A stretch of 64,000 nt of DNA from Flaccisagitta enflata (Eukaryota; Chaetognatha; Sagittoidea; Aphragmophora). Positions 1 to 22,919 of this stretch are shown here, one piece after another (position 1 is the stretch's first letter; every line of letters begins with the position of its first letter). A model generated the notes under the pieces. The model was not told the DNA's origin. It worked only from the letters and a program-made list of their open reading frames with translations, and did no database searches. The stretch spans positions 20,832,001-20,896,000 of the forward strand of contig OZ231127.1 in assembly GCA_965153355.1 (NCBI GenBank). The letters run 5' to 3'. Both the position numbers and the translations under genes were made by a program.

Positions 1-96
1 CTCGGGGTTATTCAAGAATATCTTTTATCCCACGCGACCGCCAATCGCCGATTCGGAATTCATCCTAAAACTGACCGATGCCCATAATCCGCTCAC

Positions 97-3000
97 CTTT
101 GCCCAAGAATCCCGAATCACTTTCGGCTTCGAACTGATTTCGCGATTCTTTGATGTGCGTCCAAAGGAATCGAAGGCGGGAAACGAGAGTTTCCGTTTTG
201 GAAGAAAGTTTCGGGCATACAGCACCATTCACCGGGTTCAATTCGAATTCTGATCAGGCGTGGGGGGGGGGGGGGAGGGGGGAGGAAAGGAATAAAGATG
301 TTAGGAAACCTTAACAATCATAAAAGAGTGAAAATGTTGAAGATCTCTCATCTCAACCAGTTGTAACCGAGGTAACAACAATCGGGGAGAGAACTACTGA
401 AATCGATCGAGTCAAGCGCTAACCATACGGCTTTCACTTCATCACATAGTATCGCATCAGATATATCTTACGGGGAATAAAAGGTTGCCTATAACAAAGT
501 GCTCTGATGGACAAAGGGGAATTCCAAGGTAGAACGACGGCGAAGACGTAGACGGCATCCCACGTGAGGGCCCACGTGCGTGCGAGGAAGCACATCCATC
601 GCCAAAATGGATATTTGGATGACGTTTCAATTTCGCGATAACAACGTAACGAGTACTGCGAGCAAAAGAACCATGCGGAAATTGTTATCAGTCGCACGCA
701 AGCTCGCAGGAGCCCTTGGGTTGGTTAGATGATTATTTTTTTCTTTGCTCATACCAGACCAGTTCATGAAACACTGCCTCTGTAAAAGTTAACTCCAGAC
801 TGAACCACCACTCATAATTTATGAATAAGAACATTAACTTCATCTCTCATGTCATCGGTCACAGGCAAGTGCGCTTGAGCCCTTGGCCCTGGGTTTGTTT
901 GATATCATATCAGATCGGTTCTTGAAACACCGCACCTGTAAAATCTAACTCCAGACTGAACCTCCGCTTTTAAGTTATGAATAAGATCTTAAGTTCATCT
1001 CTTCAGTTCTTCTGCGCTCTGGTCAAGCTACCTGCGATTGAGATAATGAGGGACAGTGATGAAAATCTTCGTCGGCCAACGGCGTATCAAGCATGGTCGT
1101 CGGAATGACCTCTGTTTTGCCGGCGAAGGTCCGAGTGACGATCCAATCGGAAGGACGCCATATCCGCCGCTTCCACGTAAAGCACCGCGTCGGATGTTGC
1201 ACTGAGAGAGAGACGAAGAAATAAGGGATAGTAGCAAAATCAAATATGATATCGGTGGTATAGCGAGGAAATCATTGTGCAGGTTCATGAGGAGTCAATC
1301 GAGCAGCCAGCTGAAGGCCGATCTGTGGAAAATTCAAACAGCCAGGGTGAGTGGTAGACAGTATGAAATAAGAAGAGGTAGCAGTGAGGAGAAACCGAAA
1401 TAAAGGAAGGGGGGGAGGGATAAAAACAACCGGACATTTCCACACCTTTGCCAAGTTCTTTGCGCAAGACTGGTTCTTGATCACGTAGAAACATGAGATC
1501 CCTCTGAAGAAAATAGGCACCCTGAATGAGATTTTGCTCCCGACATTGGTTGATCGCCTCTTCGTGAGCCGACCATTGATGCTCTTGGCGAAAAATTTCT
1601 TGAGCCTGAAGAATAAGGTGCGTGAAAGCGTGGATGGGACATGGTAAAGGCAGCGATAGGGTGCCTCAGATATTCAAACCCCCCAGTCATTGCAACTGTA
1701 GCCAACCGTACCTGTTGCAATTTCTCCTTCATCCAAGGTCCGATTTTCGAACAGATTGGATAATGTTCCTTGAGATAATTTTGAGCTTCTATTTGATGCA
1801 ACTTCATGTTCTTGCATACGAGTTCGGTGGCCCCGAGAAGAATCTGAGATAGTTTTGCCTGAAGGAAGTGCGGACAAAAATCTAAACAGTAATTGGGCCC
1901 GCTACCAAATGATTCAAGGCCTGGGAGGGCAGATTTCAGGCCTGAGAGGGCAGATTTCAGGCCTGAGGGGCAGATTTCAGGCCTGAGAGGGCAGATATCA
2001 GGCCTGAGAGGGCCTGGGGGGGAAGGACGAACAGACGCACGAACGAACAAAATTACCCCTGTGTTCTACAGGACGCTGCCCAAAAACGGGTCTCGTAAAA
2101 AATGGAAGAGATCATTTTAGCATTTAGGACCTATAAAAACTGGAACTCTGACTGCCACGGCTATTTTCCATCGCAAGCTATTATGTTCCGTTCACTTACT
2201 TGTTCCACCAAGAGGCGCCCCATTCCAGGAGACATTCTCTCCAGCTCCTCATTCTGTATAACGGCCTCGAAGACTCGTTTTAAGTACTCGTCCATAAGAG
2301 CCTCGTTCACCTAGGAACAAATTCGCTTCGAAGTCGTATTATGTCATGTCAATGACTTGTACATTTCTTCGTGCCTTCGTGGCCGAATCTGAAATAACCC
2401 AATCACATTGGCGCCAATCATTCCATTATTGAATATATATCATCATAATTCTAGCTAAAAACGCTACAGCTACCATATTTGTCAACACTGTCATTGTTAT
2501 AATCATAACCATATGCCCTTATAATCGATATCATCACAGTCACTGCAAGGGTCATCGTCATTGAAGTCGACTTCGTCATCGTGATCGACGGTCATCAACA
2601 TTGATTTCTCCAGTACTATGACTACTATCATTATCAACACTTTCATCGTTATCGTCATCGAAATCGTCACCGACGTAGAGATCATCAGTTTCCAACCTGA
2701 ATCGTTATTTCGGCGTCGGAAAATCCCAACCCTTTGAGTTCGGCGACTAATCTCGATCGGTACTGTGTGTACCACCCTTTGGGCTCTTTGTAAGTTATAG
2801 CCGTGAGTATCGGGATCGCTCGAGACATCAAGTCTTTGTTCCAAATGCGCAAGTCCACATCGACGCTCGACGGCGCGTGTGGAGTGTGGTAAAGGTACGG
2901 AATCGGAGGCGGACGTACCTGAAGCTGCAGGGAGATAAGTGGAGAAAATTAACTGAAAAACTTACCATTTCCTATTGACTTTTCCACAGCAACATTTCTA

Positions 3001-5581
3001 CTGTCACGCTTTCACTGCCACTTTTCCCCTGCTCATACGCCAGATTGCCCTGCCAACGCATTTTCCACAACTAGGTGTTGTACCCTGAGAGAAGTGCACA
3101 ACCAGCTACCAGCCAACGACTGTGTAACCCCAGGCCCAAGGCCAAGGGACACTCATCAAGTGCAATGGCTAACCTGGTCGGTATTGAGCACGGGCCCATT
3201 TTCTTTGACCCTGAGACGGAGAAATTCGGCGTATTTACGCCATTCTGGCTTTTGCGACCTCTCCACGACTAATTCGGCGACTAGATAGTTTTTGTGGGCA
3301 TCTTGAATCTTGGATTCGAGAGAACCCGGACGGGTCGACGGCAGCCCGAAAAATATATCTGAAAATAAGAGAAACGAGTAACGCGGGGTTGCAATTGTGA
3401 TGTAGACGGTTGTCCAGAGGTGTCCAATCCCCATCCACACCCCCCTCCCACCACACAAACATTAAACACCATTGAGAGCTCCAAAGGTTCTCATCCTTTA
3501 ATAAAGTGGGGTTGAGTAGTAATGTTGTCCAACTTTCATACATCAAATTCTCTCTTTAGACTCGTGCCTAAGAACAAAGGGACGGGCGGAGGGAAAAAGC
3601 CTCTTATAGAGTCGCTACTATAGCCAGTATAGCGAAGAAAAATTGAATTATGGTCTAGAATAAGAACGCTACTTGCGAATGTCAACTTGACATAAGTACC
3701 TAATTCCTCGGTCTCGTTAAACAGACCAAATAATCCTCTAATTTTAATCTAATCTTCTTTAATTACCGATTAAAAGTTTGGCGCCGTCCCAAATACTCTT
3801 AGCGGCCTCAGCGACGCTGAACACGTCACCAATATATCGGTTTTTGGCGGTGATAATGACCAATCGTAGGGCCGCAGCGAGATCGTTCAGCAACGTCTCT
3901 TCCGCCCGATTCTTTCCCTGTCACGATGGAACAAATAACAGATCTGATGAGTATGAGAAAACTATTTTGTCATTGATATTATATGAAAGGGTTTAAAATA
4001 AGTGCGTAATGAGTGAAATCACGTCACAAGAGGGGTGGACAAAATCCCAAGAGGGAAAGGACGAGGGTATGGAACATGATTTGCCTAAATCGGAGTATCG
4101 GACATACCTTTTGCAGTACTTCGGACAGCCTCCAGACGTGCGTTTGACCCGGGAAATGAATGGAATTGACGACGAATTCTCCATTTTGTCTGACGCTTTT
4201 CAACTGCGCTTCCGAGAGTCGTCGAGGGTCGCCGTGAGGATCCAAAGCGACTTCTTCCAACTCGTCAAAAGTCGGCGAGATGAACAGTTTGCCTTTCATC
4301 GTCTGGCCTTGTTGATTTACGTCTGAGTTGGGTCAAAGTGACATGAAAAGAGAATTTACATAGTAAGATAAGGAGATTTGCCGACCTCACCCCAAGAAAG
4401 GAAAGACAGAGAGACAGACAAACAGAAAGAAATAGAAAAGGGATGGCATCAGGAGACTTGAGAATGATGCCTTTGAAAGTTATGACAGATGGAAATTGGA
4501 AAAAAAAGAAACCAGGAAAAGAGGACAGTCGCGATAATCCGATTAAAAAAGAGGAAAGCCCAGAAAATCTGTGAAGAATTACCGTCTCGCATTACTTCCC
4601 CCCCCCCTTTCTCTCTACCGCCCCCAAACTAGAACTAAAATTTTGTCCAGCTACCAAGTGCGAAAACAAAAACGTTCATCCGCTTTGCAACTTCAACTCA
4701 CTCAATAAGTCACTCACTCACAGAATCAATCAATCACTCAATCACTTGCTTCATCAATCATTCAATCAATAACTCGATCAATCAATCACCCGATCAATCA
4801 ATCACTGAATCAATCAATCACTCCCTCACCACTGCCGTCGTCGAGACCCGTCAACGAAATGGGCAAGATAATAGGGAAGAACTTCCAATGATATAGTGTC
4901 TTTTCGGCGATAACTTTGATGCATCGCATGACGTCTCCCACTTCGGCCGGGACCTCAGACTCGGCCAAGTTTAAATGAAATTGAACACCCTGCTTCACCG
5001 GACGAACGCCCAACGTGTTGACGTTGACTGGCGTGGTGACGTTGTGATAAGGATGTTCCAACGGATTGACCAGCGAAGACGTCGCCGAGATACGACGCGA
5101 GGACGAGTGGAAGCCACCGACGCTTCCATTCTCCGACGGCGTCACCTCCATTCCTGATCGTGGATGAAGATATAAGAATTAGAGTGCTACATGGGAGTGT
5201 GAAGGCATGTCTTATCAAGCGTATAATCATAACCGTTGTCAGATTTGGAATGAGGGGGATGGGGGGAGATGAGAGGATAAATCCTGATCTAATAATCTCC
5301 CAATGCGAAATTAACAAAATCAATTACTACATTTGATACAGATCAACGTGCGCAGGCATGAAAACCACTAACAGAAGGACATTTAGAACTAAACCGATGT
5401 AAAATGGCGGATTTGGAATGGGGGGGGGGGTGCGAGGGTGTGTTTAAACCACATTTTAGGAATCTCCTGATCAGAAATTATCGAAATAATCTATGACGCT
5501 ACAGATCAACGTGAACTTCCTACCTGCTGAGACGGGGACCCACTCCATCGCCACAACAAGATCGAAGTTTTTTTCTTCTAC
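97..5581 (-). CDS. Unrecognised multi-exon gene, 3'-proximal part (runs off the left edge)
   Basis: I do not recognise the family. Eleven minus-strand exons join with matching phases and GT-AG borders: 5581-5524, 5153-4830, 4322-4108, 3917-3767, 3358-3174, 2924-2697, 2310-2200, 1858-1712, 1605-1446, 1201-1032 and 655-472; a twelfth, 249-97, also fits. Examples of the encoded text are KNFDLVVAMEWVPVSAG (5581 exon), FPIILPISLTGLDDGS (5153 exon), GKLFISPTFDELEEVALDP (4322 exon), AEAAKSIWDGAKLL (3917 exon), GWYTQYRSRLVAELKGLGF (2924 exon), YLKRVFEAVIQNEELERM (2310 exon) and RLRFLWTHIKESRNQFEAE (249 exon). The middle is helical and charged. The segment at 1201-472 is rich in tryptophan and arginine (WKRRIWRPSDWIVTRTF). 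No signal peptide or catalytic motif is visible. The 5' end is unresolved: exons upstream of 5581 are uncertain, and the sequence after the donor at 96 gives no further exon inside the window. It lies downstream of MAP1 on the same strand. The exon chain is firm; the function is unknown. Confidence 0.72.
755..1012. repeat. Degenerate tandem duplication inside an intron
   Basis: Two copies of about 95-100 bp lie in the intron between exons 1201-1032 and 655-472, at roughly 755-850 and 905-1012. They share CAGA(C/T)C(A/G)GTTC, TGAAACAC(T/C)GC, AACTCCAGACTGAACC and TTATGAATAAGA. Nothing in them suggests coding. Confidence 0.6.
1890..2095. repeat. Intronic copy of a GGCCTGAG minisatellite element
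   Basis: The intron between exons 2310-2200 and 1858-1712 carries about five copies of a roughly 21-bp unit built on GGCCTGAGAGGGCAGATTTC. It is followed by CCCCTGTGTTCTACAGGAC and GCTGCCCAAA. The same module order occurs at 51.24-51.6 kb and, inverted, at 40.05-40.27 kb, so this is a dispersed element rather than a local expansion. Confidence 0.7.
4684..4829. repeat. Degenerate ATCA/ATCACTCA tetranucleotide repeat
   Basis: A run of imperfect CAATCA/CACTCA units abuts the donor site of exon 5153-4830 on its intron side. It is a simple-sequence expansion beginning within a few bases of a splice site. Confidence 0.7.
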
Positions 5582-7392
5582 CTTAAGTCAGTCCACGATG
5601 CCATTCTGCACGTAATGACGCCGTCATTGTCAAAGAAAATGTCCAAAACTCTAAACTGACTGATTCGAGCATAATCTTTTTTTTTTCGTCAGTTTCCTTT
5701 CCAGTATTCACGACAGAGTTAGTGTAGCAATTGAACATGGACCGTTCATTGTCAAAGTTGGACATAACATCGGCAACGACGATGACATCTAAAAGCAAAT
5801 TAAAATGAACTCGAAGCAATCAGCACGGGAAAGTATCACAAAAACTTTGTCATTCGGGAACGGGTTGACTACGGGCAGAAAGCCATAAAAGTAAATGAGC
5901 ATAGAGTGACTTGAAACACCGCTGTTTTCATTTGAAAAGTCTCTGTAACTCTTACGCGTTCCCATTTGATTATGTGCACCACACCGTTAATGCAAACCAC
6001 GAAAAACACAAATTGTTTAATAACGTATAGATTAAAGACACGAATCTGTTTAGAAATCATTTCTTGTTCCTTCTTTAATTTTGGAAGAAGCGATTGAGAT
6101 GAGCGAGGTAAATTTATGATTAAAATTTCTAAAAAAGTTAAAAGTAAAATGGAATACAAAAAAAGATGTATGTATAAATCAAAATGATACAGCGAAGGTC
6201 AATCACATGAATGAGGGGACTTTTTTTAGAAAGAAACATTAAGTGAAAAATCGCGTAAAACTAATAACAAGATTCATCTTTTCTTAAAAAGACAGAAAAG
6301 AACAAATATTTTCAAATCCTCTTATTCACGTTGCTCATTCATGAGCCCTGCTGTATGTCAGCATGTGTGACGTGAAAATCAAAAGAAAAGCTCACTAGAT
6401 AGACGTAAAATGTTCAAAAAGCTCACATCGTGACAGACCGTCGAAAAGAATCCTTACCAAGATTCGACTAGGGCGAATTTAGTGAAGTAGCATTCAGCTC
6501 TGCAAAAGTGGGAAAAATAAAGACAAGGCAAGAAAATAGCGCGAAAAATGGGAAATAAGTGGCGAGTGAAAAAAATAGGTTAGAATCAACCACTATCAAT
6601 CGTGCACTTAGTTATCAGAAAGAGCTTTTTGAGTTAAAAGAAATAAAAATCATCCGGTGAGGCAAAGGCGTTTGAAAAAAAAAATGATAGCGGCACCAAA
6701 GAAGCCTTAAATCGTGAGAGAAAATATGCTGGTTGCCTGTTGCACCACTAAATGTCGACAAGGAAAAAAACGAAAAACATTTAAACATGTAAATATGATG
6801 AATCTATCAACATCCTCACGCCCAACTTGAAAACCGTGCGACCCGAAGAGACCAAGCCGCCAAGAATAAAATCCTGATATTTTCAAGAGGCAAATTTGAG
6901 TACAAAGCTCGAGGGCGACGGCGAAAGTGTAGAAGAGGAAAGCGAATCTTAAATAGTGCGTCGTAATTTTGAACCGCACGCCGTTACGCGTGCAGAGGCC
7001 GTGCATTTTGATCGCATCATGTCATTATTTGGCCGACGAGTGTCGTCGTGCATCTGTATATGTAAGGGCGGCGGGCGTGCGAGCGTACTTGCGAGACTAA
7101 CGTTAAATATGATTGCCCACGCATTTACGAATCCGTTTGAAATTCAGAACAACGAAGTAGGTGAAGTAATTCGGTGCCGAATAAGGCGAAAAAACGCTTC
7201 AAAATTTATGCATTTGCGAACTTAAATCGACGTCCCTAGTCATTTGGAACGCGGAGGGCGTCAACACGACCGGATGCAGTATACAATACAGGACGAGCTT
7301 CTGGATAATTTCCTCAGAGAAACCGTCTTCATCAAAGTTTTCTTGAATACCGATCTCCTTCGTTTGTACAGTCCCCGTTCGCCTCCCAAATT
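5582..7392. other. Spacer between the MAP1 stop codon and the first secure exon of the downstream gene
   Basis: This AT-rich interval has no securely placed gene. Three short minus-strand open segments look exon-like but cannot be phased into the downstream gene. They are 7377-7190, about 6044-5955 (donor gtaaga, encoding VVCINGVVHIIKWER), and about 5790-5710 (VIVVADVMSNFDNERSMFNC, between a ttttag acceptor and a weak donor). They may be 5' exons of the 97-5581 gene, or chance open frames. Confidence 0.4.
7190..7377 (-). other. Possible exon just downstream of MAP1
   Basis: An open segment encodes GFSEEIIQKLVLYCILHP and VVLTPSAFQMTRDVDLS, ending at a TGA. It follows a gggag acceptor-like site and starts only 15 bases past the MAP1 stop. 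The composition looks coding, but I found no donor that links it to the next gene and no start codon at its 5' end. It could also be chance sequence in the MAP1 3' UTR. Confidence 0.33.
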
Positions 7393-18719
<11,327 letters not shown>

Positions 18720-19015
18720 TGCCGGAGAGATATATTTCTAATAAGAAATGACAAAAAGATAATATTAATTGTGAGAAGGGAATAAAAGAATGGAATAGGC
18801 GAAGCTGTAAAAAGTTTCGTTTTTCGAAGCGGTTTCAGATTAATCTCACGAATGACTTGAAGTAAACAAAACTTCGCAGCTTGCGCAAGAGAACAAGAGA
18901 CAATTGACAGAAGAAAAGGTGACATTTATTTGTTTTTCTTTCAACTTTCATCTTTTTCATCAAGTCATAATCGGCTTACAGGAAAATTCGAAAATTCGTA
19001 AGTGGATTCGGCTTG

Positions 19016-19149
<134 letters not shown>

Positions 19150-19436
19150 ATTTCACTGCAATTCATTATTTTTAAATATTATTCTATTTCATGCTTTTTT
19201 CATAGTTTCATTGGCAGATCTTTTGTTCCATGCTCTTTCCAATTTGGGGATTACACGTATAGTATCGCGTCAAAAACTACTGTTATTCAAACCGCGTTCT
19301 TCAATAACAATAATATTGCACGCATGCACGTTGTTCGAAATGGATTTGATGAACCCTTGATATTCTTGCCGCATTCAAGCTGATGAAAACGGGCCACTAA
19401 TACAGTATAGTCTGCCATCCCATTTGATTTTATTTA

Positions 19437-20143
19437 ACAGGGTGTGCAAAATTATCCGGAATCGCTCCAAAGAAAGAAAACCATACTTAAAAATGATTCT
19501 GCACTGTGATTTTTAGGTGCGACAAAGCACCTCTATAACTGGCTGTGTCCGTCTGTCTGTCTGTTAGTAACGCATTCGTTCGACGATCCACACGTCGCAC
19601 CTTATTGGCCTACTTGGCCTTGTTGAGCCAGAGTACCCCAGCTAGATATACAAGAAGCTAGAATTGATTGTAAGTCTTTTCTAAAGCTTTTGTCCCTCTG
19701 GGAGTTAAATGATTTGAAGCAAAGATTTTGATTTTAACAGGATTTTATTTTATAGGCAAAATATGTTACAAAATCATAGATAATTGTATTTGTAACTACT
19801 CCATAGTGACTTTCATAGCTTGACACACACTATGCTGAAGGAGGTAAGTTAAATCAATATCAATGGAGCTCACAAAAGAAAATAAACTTGGCTTAAATGG
19901 CAAAAAAAACTAGTAGCAGAATTTCAGTTTTTTTTTTGATAAATCCTTTTAAGGAGTGTTTTATCTGAGTCAAATTTAACTGAAAAGTTTCATTTCTGAC
20001 TATTTTACTCTTTATGAATTTTGGTTTTGAATGCTAAAAAGGATATTTTTTCATATCTACCACTCATGCTTTCAAAATTCATTTTTTCTATAGGGTTTTT
20101 AAGAAAAGTAACTGCCCAGTCCGGATAATTTTGCACACCCTGT
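19437..20143. mobile_element. Tc1/mariner-type MITE flanked by TA
   Basis: The termini are ACAGGGTGTGCAAAATTATC and its inverse, GATAATTTTGCACACCCTGT. The match continues to CCGGA, giving 24 of 24 bases, and TA lies directly outside each end. The interior is AT-rich without a transposase ORF. A short AGGTGCGAC element (19515-19602) has inserted in it. The TA duplication and TIR style fit Tc1/mariner. Confidence 0.85.
19515..19602 (+). mobile_element. Short AGGTGCGAC element, copy 3
   Basis: It has the same ends and core as copies 1 and 2 and sits inside the Tc1/mariner-type MITE. Flanking TTTTT on the left and TATTGGCCTACTTGGCCTTG on the right are shared with the other copies. Confidence 0.85.
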
Positions 20144-20593
20144 TATCATGTCATGTCCGTCAACTGTTTTGAAGCAGTCATTTGGAAATCTTGATCATGA
20201 TCCGTTTACAGGCGCAGATTTGACTTTTTCCTATCATTTGGTCAGTGGAAAATCGTACAACTCGAGGACCCCTTGATCTTTTTGAACCAAACTACATTAT
20301 CAGCTTTAGGCTGGAAAAATGTCCTTTTTGTCCAGTCGTCCTCAACTCTCTGTAATATTTAATGTATGAATTTTCTTCCTATTTTTCTTTTATGTAAAAT
20401 ACCAAAAGAGAGAATGGCTGTGGTCGCTGTGTGGAGAGAGAAAGCATCGGTGGTACCCGATGCCAGTATGTAATCCTAAACCCGCTATGTCGGTCAGTCG
20501 GTCGGTTGCTCAGTCCAAATACACCGCTTTTTCAGCGTTTACCGGTGATTTATGCATCATCGCCCCTGCCCTACTGCTGGGTTTCCTTTTTAA

Positions 20594-21872
20594 GCAGCGG
20601 CCCCGAAGGGGCCGATGACCTAGGTTGTCACACATAAGGAAATTTCTCCATTTCCTATGTCTCCCCCCCCTAGGCCTCGAGACCCAAATTTCATCTAATC
20701 ATGCCAAATCTTACCAAATTCTGCCAATTCTACTGAATTCTGCTGAATTGGGCCATATTTCTGCAAAATTTCTGCCAATTCCACCCAAATTCCAGATCCA
20801 AGGCCCACATCCCAGTTTCAACGCCTAAGTTGGGGTGACAACAAAGACAAAATTTGATTTTCTGTCACAATAAATTGTTATATATATTTATCTTAATAGG
20901 TAATAAAAAATTCAAACTTAATTTTTCTAAAAATGAAAAAATGATTACAATATGAAAAGTTTCTATTCTATGTTCATAACGACCAAAGTTAATAAAACAA
21001 GAATTTCTCCCAAAAATGAGAGGAAAAGTTTAAAAAACTTGTTAGGCAAAATTATAATTCTGCTTCTAAATGCAAAATTTTGCATTTCTAAACACATATA
21101 CCTCATCTTATTAATCTTTTGAAAACCAGGTTTTTGAAAATGACAATTTTTGATTCTCTATGCAATGTTATAATTTTACCAACAAGGCCAAGTAGGCCAA
21201 TAAGGTGCGACGTGTGGATCGTCGAACGAATGCGTTACCAACAGACAGACAGACGGACACAGCCAGTTATAGAGGTGCTTTGTCGCACCTAAAAACATGT
21301 TAGATATAAAATAAGATTCCTTTAAAACTTCCTTTTTTCAAACGTTTATCTCAATCATAATAGTTACTTTGGACACAAACAAAAAATGATTTTTAATGCA
21401 AAAATGGTCTAAACAAAAACTGATTATTTTTCATTGATAAAATATACACATTAACATTGTCTATGATATTGCTGAAAAAAATAGTGACTGATCAAATTTT
21501 TTCTTTGATTGCACCCTGACCTAGATCCCAGCCTTGAACACAAAATCCAGGCCTGAGGCCTAAATACCAGCCTCGAAGGCCTAATTCCCAGAGTCAAAGC
21601 CCAAATCCTAACTTCAAGAGCAAAATCCAGCCCTGAGACCCAAATATCAGCCCCAAGCCCCAAAATCCCAGCCCAAAGGCCTATTTCTCAGCCCAAAAGC
21701 CCAAATCCCAACCACTACAAGGAGAAGGAGAAATTTCCTTATGTGACCTGTGTGAAAGCATAGGTCATTGGTCCCTACGGGGCTGCTACCCTGCTCCCTC
21801 CCTCAACTTCAATCACAACCTATTTAGGCAGGGCACGGTTACCGCTGACCATCTAACGCTTTTGCGACTATA
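20594..21872. mobile_element. Inverted-end element with GCGGCCCCGAAGGGGCCG hairpin and CCAGCC minisatellite
   Basis: The left end is GCAGCGGCCCCGAAGGGGCC then GATGACCTAGG. The inverted counterpart, CATAGGTCATTGGTCCCTAC then GGGGCTGCTACCC, lies at about 21757-21790. A tail, ACCGCTGACCATCTAACGC then TTTTGCGACTAT, ends at 21872. Between them are AT-rich sequence, degenerate units of GGCCCAAATCCCAGCCT and short AGGTGCGAC copy 4. Relatives lie at 43.7-44.9 and 49.8-51.6 kb. Confidence 0.65.
21203..21290 (-). mobile_element. Short AGGTGCGAC element, copy 4
   Basis: It is inverted relative to copy 3, with the same flanking AACAAGGCCAAGTAGGCC and the same core GACAGACAGACGGACACAGCC. It is inserted in the interior of the 20594-21872 element. 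Confidence 0.85.
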
Positions 21873-22569
21873 AATATGATCCCCTCCCCCGCCCATCGTG
21901 ACGCAACTTGAGTAGCCGTTTATACTGTATAGGCTTTGTTTCTTTGTTCTCTGCGTGACAGTCCAAATTGCCAACGCAACTGCCAAATGACCGCATGTAA
22001 AACAAAGATTTAGAGGAGGAGAAAGGATTTAGAGGCCGAGAAAGGATTCGTGACGACGCGACAGGCATGAATTTGATGATGCGGGATACCTCATCAAATC
22101 CCCCACTCCAGGATACGATGCACCCCGATGAGTCACCCAATTCCCGAAGCAAGAAAGCGAGCCAGTAGTCAAATCGAAATTTAGGTAATAGATACTGATA
22201 ATATCATTCCCGAATGACAACCATGCATGTAATAGACCAGCGTTAAGAAAGGTGAATAATAACAAAGAACGTACGGGCCGGCCGTGAGTGACGGTGTTAT
22301 TCAATAAGAAAGACGGAGAGGAACACTCCTTGAAGATAGAAAAAATATATGGCCAGGGCGACAACATAACATGCGCAATCAGGGCCTGTATATTTTTATA
22401 CACGGAAGGGATGGTACCTGATCTTCTATGTAAGTAACTTCTATATAACACCACATAACAGGGCGATCCAATCACACTCTATTAAACATCAGCTCCGGGA
22501 TTCTTCTGTTCCTCTTCCTCTTACTTGCCCGACATACAAAGGCGCCGTAGCGGCTCAAACCTGGGATTG

Positions 22570-22637
<68 letters not shown>

Positions 22638-22743
22638 TCTTGCTAAACGTCTATGAAACGCTTTCCGTCCTTCTTTCCTTCTTTCTTTCCTTAGTCTTTC
22701 CTTCTTTCTTATTTCTCTTTTCATATCCGTTTTGTGTTTTTTT
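21873..22743. other. Spacer with no recognisable gene
   Basis: Mixed-composition sequence ending in a (CT)n tract at 22574-22632. I see no coding exon, RNA gene or inverted-end element apart from that microsatellite. Confidence 0.5.
22574..22632. repeat. (CT)n microsatellite
   Basis: About 29 CT units, followed by degenerate CTTTCTT-rich sequence to about 22740. Confidence 0.95.
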
Positions 22744-22919
22744 TCCGCGACGGAATACCATTGTTGATGGGACTATAATGGGGCGTCGGGTGTCGTCGTC
22801 GTCGTTGTCGTTGTCCACACTTTTAAAAATGGGCTAACTTTTGAACGCCTTGACCGATTTGCTTCATATTTGGAGGGAAGTTGTATTAGGGTAAGCCGCT
22901 TTGCAGCCTATGCGTATGT

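Noticed and set aside
472-655. Alternative frame TRYVVIAKLKRHPNIHFGD in exon 655-472
   Set aside because: Attractive text, but only the other frame (starting YSLRCYREIE) agrees in phase with exons 1201-1032 and 249-97.
5584-5655. Exon encoding VLDIFFDNDGVITCRMASW
   Set aside because: It looks coding, but its phase does not agree with the flanking candidates and a stop precedes the next donor; not included in the gene model.
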